Positions 1 through 6,776 of a stretch of 12,634 nt of DNA are shown here, piece by piece (within the stretch, counting starts at the first letter, position 1; each line of letters starts with the position of its first letter). Location of the stretch: positions 1 to 12,634 of the forward strand of contig CACZTC010000033.1 in assembly GCA_902784015.1 (NCBI GenBank). Reading direction: 5' to 3'. This stretch comes from an uncultured Erysipelotrichaceae bacterium. Lineage in GTDB: Bacteria; Bacillota_I; Bacilli_A; Erysipelotrichales; Erysipelotrichaceae. A program made the translations under genes and the position numbers. The notes below the pieces were generated by a model, which was not told where the DNA came from, did not search any database, and saw only the letters and a list, made by a program, of their open reading frames with translations.

Positions 1-49
1 CAGCTAACATTAATATAGTTAAAGAAGTAATTAATATTTTGTTTTTCAT
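1..49 (-). CDS. 5' end of a secreted or lipoprotein gene (partial)
   Basis: An ATG at 49-47 on the minus strand is preceded by a GGAGAG ribosome binding site seven bases upstream, and lies 15 bases after the stop of the DUF4956 gene. The sixteen visible residues are MKNKILITSLTILMLA: two lysines then a hydrophobic run, which is the start of a signal peptide. The end (MLA, then a codon starting with G) would fit a lipobox if residues 17-18 are Gly/Ala-Cys, but these lie outside the window. It is the third gene of the VTC-DUF4956 operon. In related Firmicutes such operons often carry a CotH-kinase or carbohydrate-binding lipoprotein at this place, so that is the best guess for the product; the function itself cannot be read from what is visible. 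Confidence 0.7.
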   Translation of the reverse strand, partial: MKNKILITSLTILMLA

Positions 50-64
50 ATTTAATCTCTCCTT

Positions 65-730
65 TTATAATTCTGTTTGGATAGTTACACATCTAGAAGA
101 AATAACTGGTAAGTTTCCATTTCTTACCCTTATTTGATCTAGCATTTCTTTTTCTTTATTTGCGTCTTTTAGACTTGCATTATAAGTAAGTTGATACATC
201 GTTCCAAGATTAATTGTTTTAACAGATTCTAGTTCCATCTTGGTTGTATAATTCTTAAAAATATCTTCAAAAATATCTGTATAATCAATATCTTCTGGTA
301 TAGTGATACGAATATTGCGATATTTATTATCACCATCTAATAATGATGTTTTAGCTAATAATAAATAAACTAAAGATAATACTAATGTCGCAATTGAAGC
401 TAAATAGATATATCCCATTCCTGTACTAAGACCAATTGCCATAGCTAAAAAGATAATTAGAATATCACTAGCTTTTCCTGGTAAAGATCTAAATCTAACT
501 AAAGAAAAACTTCCTGCTACTGCTACGCCTACGCCTAAATTACCATTGACCATAAATATTACTAATTGCACAATAGCTGGCAATAAAGCCAAAGTTACCG
601 TGAAACCTTTTGTAGGATTCTCACAAGTTTTATATAAATAAGCTATTATTAAGCCACATAATATTGATGCTAATGTACAAAGTGATACTGCCATCACAGA
701 TAAACCATTATCTAATACTGTATTGAACAT
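65..730 (-). CDS. DUF4956 family membrane protein
   Basis: A 221-residue protein with an N-terminal membrane part and a cytosolic tail. Hydrophobic segments lie at about residues 9-33, 42-63, 88-103 and 104-127. Between the second and third is the sequence GSFSLVRFRS (73-82), which matches the conserved VRFR signature I associate with DUF4956. Residues 135-221 are soluble and charged. The start ATG is inside the end of the VTC gene (19-base overlap, different frame), with an AGAGAG Shine-Dalgarno, so translation is probably coupled. VTC-domain polymerase genes are commonly next to DUF4956 genes in Firmicutes, so the protein is probably a membrane partner of the VTC enzyme, for example anchoring it or handling its product. 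The molecular function of the family is unknown to me. Confidence 0.85.
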   Translation of the reverse strand: MFNTVLDNGLSVMAVSLCTLASILCGLIIAYLYKTCENPTKGFTVTLALLPAIVQLVIFMVNGNLGVGVAVAGSFSLVRFRSLPGKASDILIIFLAMAIGLSTGMGYIYLASIATLVLSLVYLLLAKTSLLDGDNKYRNIRITIPEDIDYTDIFEDIFKNYTTKMELESVKTINLGTMYQLTYNASLKDANKEKEMLDQIRVRNGNLPVISSRCVTIQTEL

Positions 731-1476
731 AATTTTTTCTCTCTTTCTAATACCCTTCTATATTGCAAAGTTGGCTTATATGCTAACTTATCGAAATTCA
801 TACTATAAATATTTCCATATTTAGAAAATGAAGTCTTATATAATTTCATCTCTGATAAAACTTTTACTAACCACATTGGATAACGCTTCATAGCTTTAAC
901 TTCTAACATCACTAAGCCATCTTGGAGCTTTTCTTCATTGCCCTTTTCTTGTAGAGAAATATCATCGATGCGATATCTAATATTATTATCAAAAGTTATT
1001 CTTACATCTGCCTCATCAATTGCTGCATAACATTCTCTATCATAAGCGATATATACTTTCACTTCTAAATTGTAATAATTAAGAATGTAATCAATCTCAT
1101 CAGCGATATTATTATGAACATGATGAGCTATTCCATATTCTAAATAGTTATAAGCTTCTTCTAGACCTAACTCAATTCTTCTTTTATAAACAATATTGTC
1201 ATATTTCTTTTTAGTTTCAAGAAAGACTGGTTTATCTAGATTAGGTTCTCCATAACATCTCAGTCTTAATTTCATTTTATATTCTGGTTTTAATAAGCTA
1301 TTAATAGCTAACTCATTAGTATTATTGTCATAATAGATTGAGTGAACAGAATATTTATAATAAATATCTTCTTTTATATATTTATTGCATAACGCAAGGA
1401 ATCTGTCTTTTTCTTCAAGAGTTAGAATGTATTTATCTTCGACTCTTTTAAATGTTTCTATATAATTTTCAACCAT
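712..1476 (-). CDS. VTC domain-containing polyphosphate polymerase-like protein
   Basis: A CYTH/TTM-superfamily tunnel protein of the VTC type; the eukaryotic VTC4 domain makes polyphosphate from ATP. Numbered from the ATG, the basic and metal-binding residues expected in the tunnel are visible: K16 in DKYIL, R71 and R73 (RLR), E87/K89 in FLETKKK, R147 in YDREC, R159 and R167, E192 and K194 in MLEVKAMKRYP, and a closing SKYGN motif. No transmembrane segment is present, so membrane attachment would have to come from the DUF4956 partner. A GTG at 1479 directly precedes the ATG at 1476; the ATG is preferred because AAGGAGG at 1490-1484 lies seven bases from it but only four from the GTG. First gene of its operon. 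A TATACT -10 at 1507-1502 and an array of 11-bp-spaced repeats precede it. Polyphosphate synthesis by bacterial VTC proteins is inferred from family membership. Confidence 0.88.
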   Translation of the reverse strand: MVENYIETFKRVEDKYILTLEEKDRFLALCNKYIKEDIYYKYSVHSIYYDNNTNELAINSLLKPEYKMKLRLRCYGEPNLDKPVFLETKKKYDNIVYKRRIELGLEEAYNYLEYGIAHHVHNNIADEIDYILNYYNLEVKVYIAYDRECYAAIDEADVRITFDNNIRYRIDDISLQEKGNEEKLQDGLVMLEVKAMKRYPMWLVKVLSEMKLYKTSFSKYGNIYSMNFDKLAYKPTLQYRRVLEREKKLCSIQY

Positions 1477-1501
1477 CACCTCTCCTCCTTTGCATGATTA
1501 A

Positions 1502-1555
1502 AGTATAGAAAGTCAATCTGTTATTAATTTGAAAGAAAAATGAACTTTATGTGAA
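1502..1555 (-). promoter_or_regulatory. Putative promoter with Pho-box-like 11-bp repeats upstream of the VTC gene
   Basis: On the minus strand, hexamers recur at exactly 11-bp steps: TTCACA (1555-1550), TTCATT (1544-1539), TTCAAA (1533-1528) and a weak AACAGA (1522-1517). A -10 box TATACT (1507-1502) begins nine bases after the last unit, and no good -35 sits at normal spacing, as in activator-dependent promoters. The predicted start is five or so bases before the AAGGAGG ribosome binding site. PhoP/PhoB-type regulators bind TT-rich hexamers separated by about five bases, so a phosphate-responsive regulator is a reasonable guess. In AT-rich DNA, chance is a real alternative. Confidence 0.4.
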
Positions 1556-1585
1556 AAAAAAGATGAATAAGTGCTTATTCATCTT
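1554..1585 (-). terminator. Rho-independent terminator of the SseB/pyrophosphatase-like operon
   Basis: A perfect 12-bp inverted repeat, AAGATGAATAAG (1585-1574 on the minus strand) and its complement (1571-1560), is followed on the minus strand by eight U residues (1561-1554). The stem includes the TGA stop codon of the upstream gene (1581-1579), so termination starts inside the coding end. The loop is only two bases as a full stem; in practice the inner pairs would open. Confidence 0.85.
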
Positions 1586-2274
1586 AATTCTATATATGTA
1601 TCATAATATTGTTCTTCAAAGCCTACTGCTTGGATGAGCTCATCTTTATTAATAATTAATAATGGTGAAGCTACAATCAAGCGGATATCATTATCTTCTT
1701 TATGATATATAAGACCTACCACCTGGCCTTTATAAGTCTCTAAAGGCTCTTCAATACCATATATATAAGCATTAATATATGTATCATTTTCTTCATTATA
1801 AATATAGCCATAATTTAATTCATAAATAGAATCTCGATATGGATGATGACTACCATAAGGATGATCTATTATTACATCGACTGTTTGATTCAAAAGATGA
1901 TTAGCTACTAAATATTCTAATTCACTATTATCTTCTTTTTCATTTATTATTCTAAAACCATAATTAAGATAATCATCTTTTATATCATTTGGTACTTCAC
2001 ATATTATTTTAGCTTTAGCTTTTTTTTGAGCTATTTTTATTAATTCATCTATTAGTTTTTTAAAGATATTTTTATGTTTAGATAAGATTAAAGCTATTGA
2101 AAAATCTTCTTCATCATATAAAAGAAGACCTTCATTTTTATCTTTAATATATATTGGCTTTAATTTATGTAAATAATTATTTATTAGTTTATCAATATCT
2201 TCTTCAGATACTTTATCTTTTAAAGCATCTTTTAGATATTTTAGACAATCATCATTATATTCATAATTTATCAT
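1579..2274 (-). CDS. GNAT-like / inorganic pyrophosphatase-like two-domain protein
   Basis: 231 residues in two halves. Residues 1-125 look like a short GNAT acetyltransferase remnant: a strand, then a long helix (about 68-86), a strand KIICEV, and DYLNYGFRI in the place of the usual terminal YEKxGF. Residues 126-231 resemble the small single-domain inorganic pyrophosphatases of Firmicutes: DHPYGSHHP (137-145), NYGYI (154-158), a YIYGIEEP loop (170-177), YKGQVVGLIY, and FEEQYYDTYIELR at the end. The aspartate normally found one residue before the AY of the (D)AYILG motif is asparagine here (N168), which weakens the case for catalysis. The start overlaps the SseB stop by one base (TAATG), so the two are coupled. 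The domain calls rest on remembered family patterns, not a search. A regulatory or substrate-binding role is as likely as pyrophosphate hydrolysis. Confidence 0.65.
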   Translation of the reverse strand: MINYEYNDDCLKYLKDALKDKVSEEDIDKLINNYLHKLKPIYIKDKNEGLLLYDEEDFSIALILSKHKNIFKKLIDELIKIAQKKAKAKIICEVPNDIKDDYLNYGFRIINEKEDNSELEYLVANHLLNQTVDVIIDHPYGSHHPYRDSIYELNYGYIYNEENDTYINAYIYGIEEPLETYKGQVVGLIYHKEDNDIRLIVASPLLIINKDELIQAVGFEEQYYDTYIELR

Positions 2275-3056
2275 TACAATTCTAATTCCCTATCATATAG
2301 TGCTATCGCATCACCAATAACATCATTCATAATCTTATCGGTGATGAAGTCTATTTCAATATTCATTTCGCCTCTTACTTCTTCAAGAGCCTTATTTAAG
2401 TCTGTTAAAACCTTCCTATCCTTATTATCAGCTTCCACAAATAAAGCTACATATGTATCTATACCATCATGTTTTTCTTTTAACCAGATTCTTGAAATGG
2501 TTGGAATCTCTACTGCACTATCATAAACTTTATTAGCTAATTTTGTGGGATATACAGCTGGCTCCATATATGCTACAGCCCCTCTTACATTTTCTTTTTT
2601 TTCTCTTGCGAGAGGGATTCTACCACTAGCTATTAATAAAGCTAAATCTTTATTAACAACGATACTATCTTCGCCTGGGTTAATAACCAAACCTTCCGCA
2701 CTATTATTAGGATCATTTAGAATCTGTTCATAATCTTTAATCATCCTAATAACATATTGTGGTTTTTCTTCACCAGCTGATTTATCAGCTTCTTTTTGAT
2801 CAGTGAATAAAGGGAAATATGATTTACCTTCATTAGTATTGATCATAAACATTTTCATTGCGATTGTATTTTCATCTTCTTTATCAATACTACAAGGAGC
2901 TAAAAACTTGGCTTTTAATAAAGCTAAACTTAAATTATTTTGTTTTTCAGGACTATCTCCTTCTTTTAGTGCTTGAATTGCGCTTTTTACTGCCGGATTA
3001 GAAACTGCTGTACCAGCTACCTTATTTTGATTCTTTTTCTTATTCTTTTTAGCCAT
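2274..3056 (-). CDS. SseB family protein
   Basis: 260 residues. A lysine/asparagine-rich, probably disordered N-terminus (AKKNKKKNQNK) is followed by an SseB-like N-terminal domain at about 40-140, with the characteristic YFPLFTD (80-86) and GLVINPGEDSIVV (122-134) segments. An SseB C-terminal-type domain follows from about 160 to 260 (YMEPAVYPTKLANKV, then ISRIWLKE). E. coli SseB is known only for enhanced serine sensitivity on overexpression; the biochemical role of the family is not established. No signal peptide or membrane segment, so cytosolic. The start ATG has AGGTGAGG five bases upstream. It is the first gene of a two-gene operon and is divergent from the NAGPA gene across a 106-bp gap. 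Confidence 0.82.
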   Translation of the reverse strand: MAKKNKKKNQNKVAGTAVSNPAVKSAIQALKEGDSPEKQNNLSLALLKAKFLAPCSIDKEDENTIAMKMFMINTNEGKSYFPLFTDQKEADKSAGEEKPQYVIRMIKDYEQILNDPNNSAEGLVINPGEDSIVVNKDLALLIASGRIPLAREKKENVRGAVAYMEPAVYPTKLANKVYDSAVEIPTISRIWLKEKHDGIDTYVALFVEADNKDRKVLTDLNKALEEVRGEMNIEIDFITDKIMNDVIGDAIALYDRELEL

Positions 3057-3076
3057 ATAAACCTCACCTATTCAAG

Positions 3077-3141
3077 TATACATAAAGTTCACAAAAAATT
3101 CATTTCTTTATCATTTTAACTTCTTATTGAAAGTTTAGATT
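3077..3141 (+). promoter_or_regulatory. Putative Pho-box-like repeat array upstream of the NAGPA operon
   Basis: In the 106-bp divergent gap, plus-strand hexamers fall at exact 11-bp steps: TATACA (3077), TTCACA (3088), TTCATT (3099), ATCATT (3110) and TTCTTA (3121). The first two units share the spacer TAAAG with the array in front of the VTC gene, giving the 12-base identity ACATAAAGTTCA at both sites. A weak -10 candidate TAGATT (3136-3141) starts nine bases after the last unit, the same offset as at the VTC promoter. The region could also affect the divergent SseB operon. Binding by a phosphate-type regulator is inferred from spacing only. Confidence 0.38.
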
Positions 3142-3162
3142 TAATATCGAAAGGAGAATAAA

Positions 3163-4068
3163 ATGAAGAAGTTTATTAAAGTAATCGACATTATTGTCAT
3201 TGTATTATTCAGTATTTATGTTCTATTAGATGCCTTTGTGATTCCACAAGCATATCAAAAAGTTGATAATTCTCTTTTCAATGATGAGGAAGTTAACTTA
3301 TATAGCACAAGTGATATACAAACAGAAGAAAATACAGAATATATCAACACTGATACTGAATACCAAGATGAAAATATACATATCACCTTAACTACATATC
3401 GCTACTTAGATACTGATATTTATGTAGCTGATGTAGAACTATCAAGTATTGAATATCTAAGAAGTGCATTTGCGCATGATACATATGGGAAAAATATTAC
3501 AGATACAACAAGTTCAATCGCTGAAAGTAGTAACGCAATACTCGCAATTAATGGTGACTATTATGGCGCAAAAGAAAGTGGTTATGTATTAAGAAATGGA
3601 ACTATCTATCGTTCTACTTCTAGAGGTAATCAAGAAGATTTAGTTATTGATACTAATGGGGACTTCTATTTCATTAATGAAAGCGAAACTGATTTAGCTA
3701 GTATAAGCGATGCCTTACAAGTATTCTCATTTGGCCCAGCTCTTATTGATAACTATAAAGTAGTAGTGAATGAAAATGATGAAGTTGGTAAAGCTAAAGC
3801 ATCTAATCCTAGAACTGCGATATGTCAGGTAGATACATTACACTATTTATTCGTGGTATCTGATGGAAGAACAAGTGCAAGTGCTGGCTTATCTTTATAT
3901 GAATTAGCCACATTTCTAGAAAGCCTAAATGTTCAAATAGCTTATAACTTGGATGGTGGAGGATCTAGCACGATGTATTTCAATGGAAACCTAATAAACA
4001 ATCCAACTACAAGCGGAAAAAGTATAAAAGAAAGGAGTGTTAGTGATGCAATTATTATTAAACAATAA
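3163..4068 (+). CDS. Membrane-anchored phosphodiester glycosidase family protein (NAGPA domain)
   Basis: 301 residues. A single N-terminal hydrophobic segment (about 7-28) behind MKKFIK anchors an extracellular domain. The catalytic domain shows the NAGPA hallmarks in order: AINGDYYG (128-135), FGPALID (190-196), NPRTAI (215-220), SDGR (233-236), NLDGGGSSTM (262-271) and ERSVSDAI (290-297). The family includes the mammalian GlcNAc-1-phosphodiester uncovering enzyme and many bacterial exopolysaccharide-associated proteins; it cleaves sugar-phosphodiester linkages. Residues 35-75, acidic and low in complexity, are a probable linker. The ATG follows AAAGGAG with ordinary spacing. It is first in an operon with a small membrane protein and an HtrA protease, which fits a role at the cell surface. 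The natural substrate (teichoic acid, phosphoglycan or another) cannot be read from the sequence. Confidence 0.88.
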   Translation: MKKFIKVIDIIVIVLFSIYVLLDAFVIPQAYQKVDNSLFNDEEVNLYSTSDIQTEENTEYINTDTEYQDENIHITLTTYRYLDTDIYVADVELSSIEYLRSAFAHDTYGKNITDTTSSIAESSNAILAINGDYYGAKESGYVLRNGTIYRSTSRGNQEDLVIDTNGDFYFINESETDLASISDALQVFSFGPALIDNYKVVVNENDEVGKAKASNPRTAICQVDTLHYLFVVSDGRTSASAGLSLYELATFLESLNVQIAYNLDGGGSSTMYFNGNLINNPTTSGKSIKERSVSDAIIIKQ

Positions 4069-4429
4069 ATATAAACAGACTTATATATGGATTATCGTGA
4101 GTATCTTTCTCGCAACATTCTCTTTTATATATGAAATGTTTAGCTTTGGAGTCATCTCTTTATCAATGATATTCCTATTTCTTTACCCACTATTATTAGG
4201 TGCCCTACCTTCATATATTATTGAAAAAAATGGATATCAAAAAATGAATCGTATATATATAGATGGAGTAATCATATTAACTATTAGATCCTTGATTGTG
4301 GGTATATTAGAAATTTATGGAACTGACACTCACTTTAGTAAATACTACTTAATAAGTGGAATTAGCTTAATCCTATTAGGGCTTATTGCCTATTATCTAA
4401 GCATAAATATAAAGAAAACATTGCCTTAA
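4046..4429 (+). CDS. Small four-helix integral membrane protein of unknown function
   Basis: 127 residues, not assigned to a named family. Hydrophobic segments lie at about 12-29, 36-59, 72-90 and 101-121, with short charged loops (IEKNGYQKMNR at 59-69). The region YEMFSFGVISLSM (29-41) followed by YPLLLGALP (47-55) is the most family-like stretch and could serve as a search seed. The ATG at 4046 is chosen because AAAGGAG (4031-4037) sits eight bases upstream; GTG codons at 4037 and 4043 either overlap the ribosome binding site or are too close to it. The gene overlaps the NAGPA gene end by 23 bases in another frame, so the two are surely co-transcribed and probably coupled. An accessory role for the glycosidase or the protease is inference from position only. 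Confidence 0.8.
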   Translation: MQLLLNNKYKQTYIWIIVSIFLATFSFIYEMFSFGVISLSMIFLFLYPLLLGALPSYIIEKNGYQKMNRIYIDGVIILTIRSLIVGILEIYGTDTHFSKYYLISGISLILLGLIAYYLSINIKKTLP

Positions 4430-4490
4430 TCAAATCACATACATTTACAACATTTAGGGTTTAAAATAAAAGATAAAGGAGGAACCTATT

Positions 4491-5615
4491 ATGATACAAT
4501 TAAAAACACGTCCAGTATTAATCATATTATTATCAGCATTCATTTCATTATTATGTGGATTAGGTGGAGCATATTTCGCAATAACACATTTACAAAACCA
4601 ATCTACCATCGTTTATCAATCTAGCGATAATAGTAATGTTTCTTCAGTTGTCGCTGATGGCTCATATGGTAACTCTTTTACAATAACAGATGCTGTTACT
4701 AAGGCAGCACCTTCTGTAGTTGAAATAAAAACAGAATCTCAAGTAACTAGCTACAACATGTTTGGGGGAACATATTTAGCTGAAGCCGCAGGAAGTGGCG
4801 TTATCTTAAGCGAGGATGGATATATCATAACTAATCATCATGTTATTGAAGATGCTACAACAATTAAAGTCACAACCTATGATGGCAAAGAATATGAAGC
4901 TACTTTAATTGGCACAGATAAAACTAGTGATATCGCAGTAATAAAGGTAGATGCTAAAGATTTAAAAGCAGTTACAATCGGCGATTCTACGAAGATTCAA
5001 TCAGGAGATATTGCGATTGTAATAGGCAATCCTCTTGGTACATTAGGTGGATCTGTTACTGATGGTATTATTTCTGCTCCTAGTAGAGAAATTATTATTA
5101 GTGGTGAAGCTATGAATTTAATTCAAACAGATGCCGAGATTAATTCTGGTAATTCAGGAGGCGGATTATTCAATGGTAATGGTAATTTGATTGGTATAGT
5201 TAACGCTAAAGACTCTGGTACTACTAGCTCAGGAGCTACGATTGAAGGTATTGGCTTTGCGATTCCAATTAACTATGCAATGGAAATAGCTGAAGATCTT
5301 ATCGCAAATGGTAAAGTTTCTAATCGTGCCACAATTGGCGTATATCTTCAAGAATTATCCAATTCAAATGAAAAATATTCGGCAGGCTTATATATAACAG
5401 ATACAATTAAAGGCTCTGCTGCAGAAGAAGCAGGATTACACCCCTATGATAAAATTGCCAAAGTTGATGGTATAGAAATAAGTGCTTATACAGATTTGAG
5501 TAAGATATTAAGAGATAAAAAAGTTGGTGATACCATAACCATGACAATCGTTCGCGATGGAACAGAAATTGATTTTGATATCACCTTAACTGGAACTATA
5601 GATACTGATAATTAA
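4491..5615 (+). CDS. htrA: HtrA/DegP-like trypsin-type serine protease with PDZ domain
   Basis: 374 residues. One membrane anchor (about 8-32) and a Ser/Asn-rich linker (38-62) precede a trypsin-like S1C protease domain at about 63-265 and one PDZ domain at about 280-370. The catalytic triad is visible: H117 in TNHHVI, D147 in TSDIAVIK and S222 in NSGNSGG. The PDZ shows GVYL at its start, then GSAAEEAGL and the D-x-I-x-x-V-D-G-I segment at 320-328. In Firmicutes such membrane-bound proteins degrade misfolded exported proteins at the outer face of the membrane, often under envelope-stress control. A strong AAAGGAGG precedes the ATG. The 61-bp gap after the small membrane protein has no terminator, so it is probably the third gene of the NAGPA operon. 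Length and layout are typical; nothing essential is missing. Confidence 0.95.
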   Translation: MIQLKTRPVLIILLSAFISLLCGLGGAYFAITHLQNQSTIVYQSSDNSNVSSVVADGSYGNSFTITDAVTKAAPSVVEIKTESQVTSYNMFGGTYLAEAAGSGVILSEDGYIITNHHVIEDATTIKVTTYDGKEYEATLIGTDKTSDIAVIKVDAKDLKAVTIGDSTKIQSGDIAIVIGNPLGTLGGSVTDGIISAPSREIIISGEAMNLIQTDAEINSGNSGGGLFNGNGNLIGIVNAKDSGTTSSGATIEGIGFAIPINYAMEIAEDLIANGKVSNRATIGVYLQELSNSNEKYSAGLYITDTIKGSAAEEAGLHPYDKIAKVDGIEISAYTDLSKILRDKKVGDTITMTIVRDGTEIDFDITLTGTIDTDN

Positions 5616-5637
5616 GGTTGCTGACAAGCAACCTTTT
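5614..5637 (+). terminator. Rho-independent terminator after the HtrA gene, at the convergent junction
   Basis: A perfect 9-bp stem AAGGTTGCT / AGCAACCTT with a GACA loop (5614-5635) runs into TTTT (5634-5637). It begins at the stop codon of the protease gene and its T-tract overlaps the stop codon of the convergent amidohydrolase gene. Read on the minus strand the hairpin is followed by AATTA rather than a U-run, so it is mainly a plus-strand terminator. Confidence 0.85.
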
Positions 5638-6775
5638 ATTTAACTATTTCGCCATTTATAAATACAGCTTTTATATTAGAAGAAATGTCAAAGATATCTC
5701 CTTCGTGCACAATGATATCTGCATCTTTACCCTTCTTTATGGAACCTACTCTTTTATCACAGCCAATATGTTTAGCAGGATTAATCGTTATCGCTTTTAA
5801 AGCTTCATATCTATCCATGCCATCTTTAATAGCTAAAGAAGCATAGATTGGTAAATATTCTTGTAGAGAAAATGGATGATCACTTATTAAAGATACTTGA
5901 CAGCCTTTTTTAGAAAGAAGGCCTGCAGTTAACCATGATTTATTTCTTAATTCAAATTTAGAAGCTGCAGTGAAAGTTGGTCCAACTGCAAGAGGATAAT
6001 CATATTTAGCTAATTCATCCGCAATTAAGTGACCTTCTGTTACATGTTCTAAAGTTAATTTCAAATCGAACTCTTTGGCAATACGGATTGCGGTTAATAT
6101 ATCATTAGCTTGATGAGCATGAGCTTTTAAAGGTATCTTTTTCTCCATTAAAGGTATTAATGATTCAAGCTTTATATCAAAAGTAGGTTCTTTACTAATA
6201 TCCCCTTTAGCTCTTTTCTTTTTTTCTAAATATTCATTGGCCTTAAATAGCATTTCTCTAAGATGAGCAGCTGTTGACATACGCGCTGAATTACCTTTAT
6301 CTTGATATACTCTTTTAGGATTTTCACCAAAAGCACATTTCATCGCGATTGGATCTTTAACTACCATATCATCCACGCATATTCCTACTGTTTTCATAGC
6401 TAACCATGTACCACCTAAGCTATTAGCACTACCCGGGCCAGTTGCAACTGTAGTGACGCCAGCCTTAGCTGCTACTTTTAAAGCAGGATCAAATGGATTC
6501 ACACTATCAATAGCTCTCATTTGTGGGGAATTAATATCATTTATTTCGTTATAATCACTTCCTTCAAATCCTATTCCTGTACCAGATACTCCTAAATGTG
6601 AATGAGCATCTACTAAGCCTGGATAAATATTACAGCCTTCAGCATTATAACTATCGATATTTTTAGAGAAATCACTACCTATACTTTTTATTATTCCTTG
6701 ATCAATTAAAATATCTGCTTGATAAGGCTTTTTGTTTTCTAAATCATGAATTAAACCATTCTTTATTATCAGCAT
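5636..6775 (-). CDS. Amidohydrolase family protein (imidazolonepropionase-like)
   Basis: 379 residues with the composite fold of metal-dependent amidohydrolases: a beta-sandwich at both ends (MLIIKNGLIHDL..., ending DADIIVHEGD and VFINGEIVK) around a TIM barrel. Metal and catalytic residues are visible: H58 and H60 in DAHSHLG, H219/H221 in KAHAHQ, H244 and H249 in EHVTEGH, and D299 in SDHP. The GIGFEGSDYNEIND region and the GTTVATGPGS-like segment (TTVATGPGSAN, 108-118) resemble the imidazolonepropionase/aryldialkylphosphatase-related branch, but no histidine-degradation genes are nearby, so the substrate is open (cyclic amide, N-acyl amino acid or dipeptide). The start ATG is one base after the surE stop, and its GGAGG ribosome binding site is made by the last Gly-Gly codons of surE, giving tight coupling. 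Third gene under the Mn riboswitch. Confidence 0.87.
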   Translation of the reverse strand: MLIIKNGLIHDLENKKPYQADILIDQGIIKSIGSDFSKNIDSYNAEGCNIYPGLVDAHSHLGVSGTGIGFEGSDYNEINDINSPQMRAIDSVNPFDPALKVAAKAGVTTVATGPGSANSLGGTWLAMKTVGICVDDMVVKDPIAMKCAFGENPKRVYQDKGNSARMSTAAHLREMLFKANEYLEKKKRAKGDISKEPTFDIKLESLIPLMEKKIPLKAHAHQANDILTAIRIAKEFDLKLTLEHVTEGHLIADELAKYDYPLAVGPTFTAASKFELRNKSWLTAGLLSKKGCQVSLISDHPFSLQEYLPIYASLAIKDGMDRYEALKAITINPAKHIGCDKRVGSIKKGKDADIIVHEGDIFDISSNIKAVFINGEIVK

Positions 6776-6776
6776 C

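Noticed and set aside
1..16. Lipobox of the partial gene
   Set aside because: Only MLA and the first base of the next codon are visible; the required cysteine is outside the window, so a lipoprotein cannot be claimed.
3075..3080. TATACT on the minus strand as -10 of the SseB operon
   Set aside because: The predicted start would fall within the AGGTGAGG ribosome binding site, and no acceptable -35 is present at 16-18 bases. It is also part of the first repeat unit of the plus-strand array.
4444..4472. Separate promoter for htrA (TTTACA, 17 bases, TAAAAG)
   Set aside because: The -10 match is weak and the start would fall inside the Shine-Dalgarno sequence; co-transcription with the upstream genes is simpler.
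5618..5800. Short plus-strand open frame of 60 codons after htrA
   Set aside because: It lies in the terminator and antisense to the amidohydrolase end, and has no ribosome binding site.
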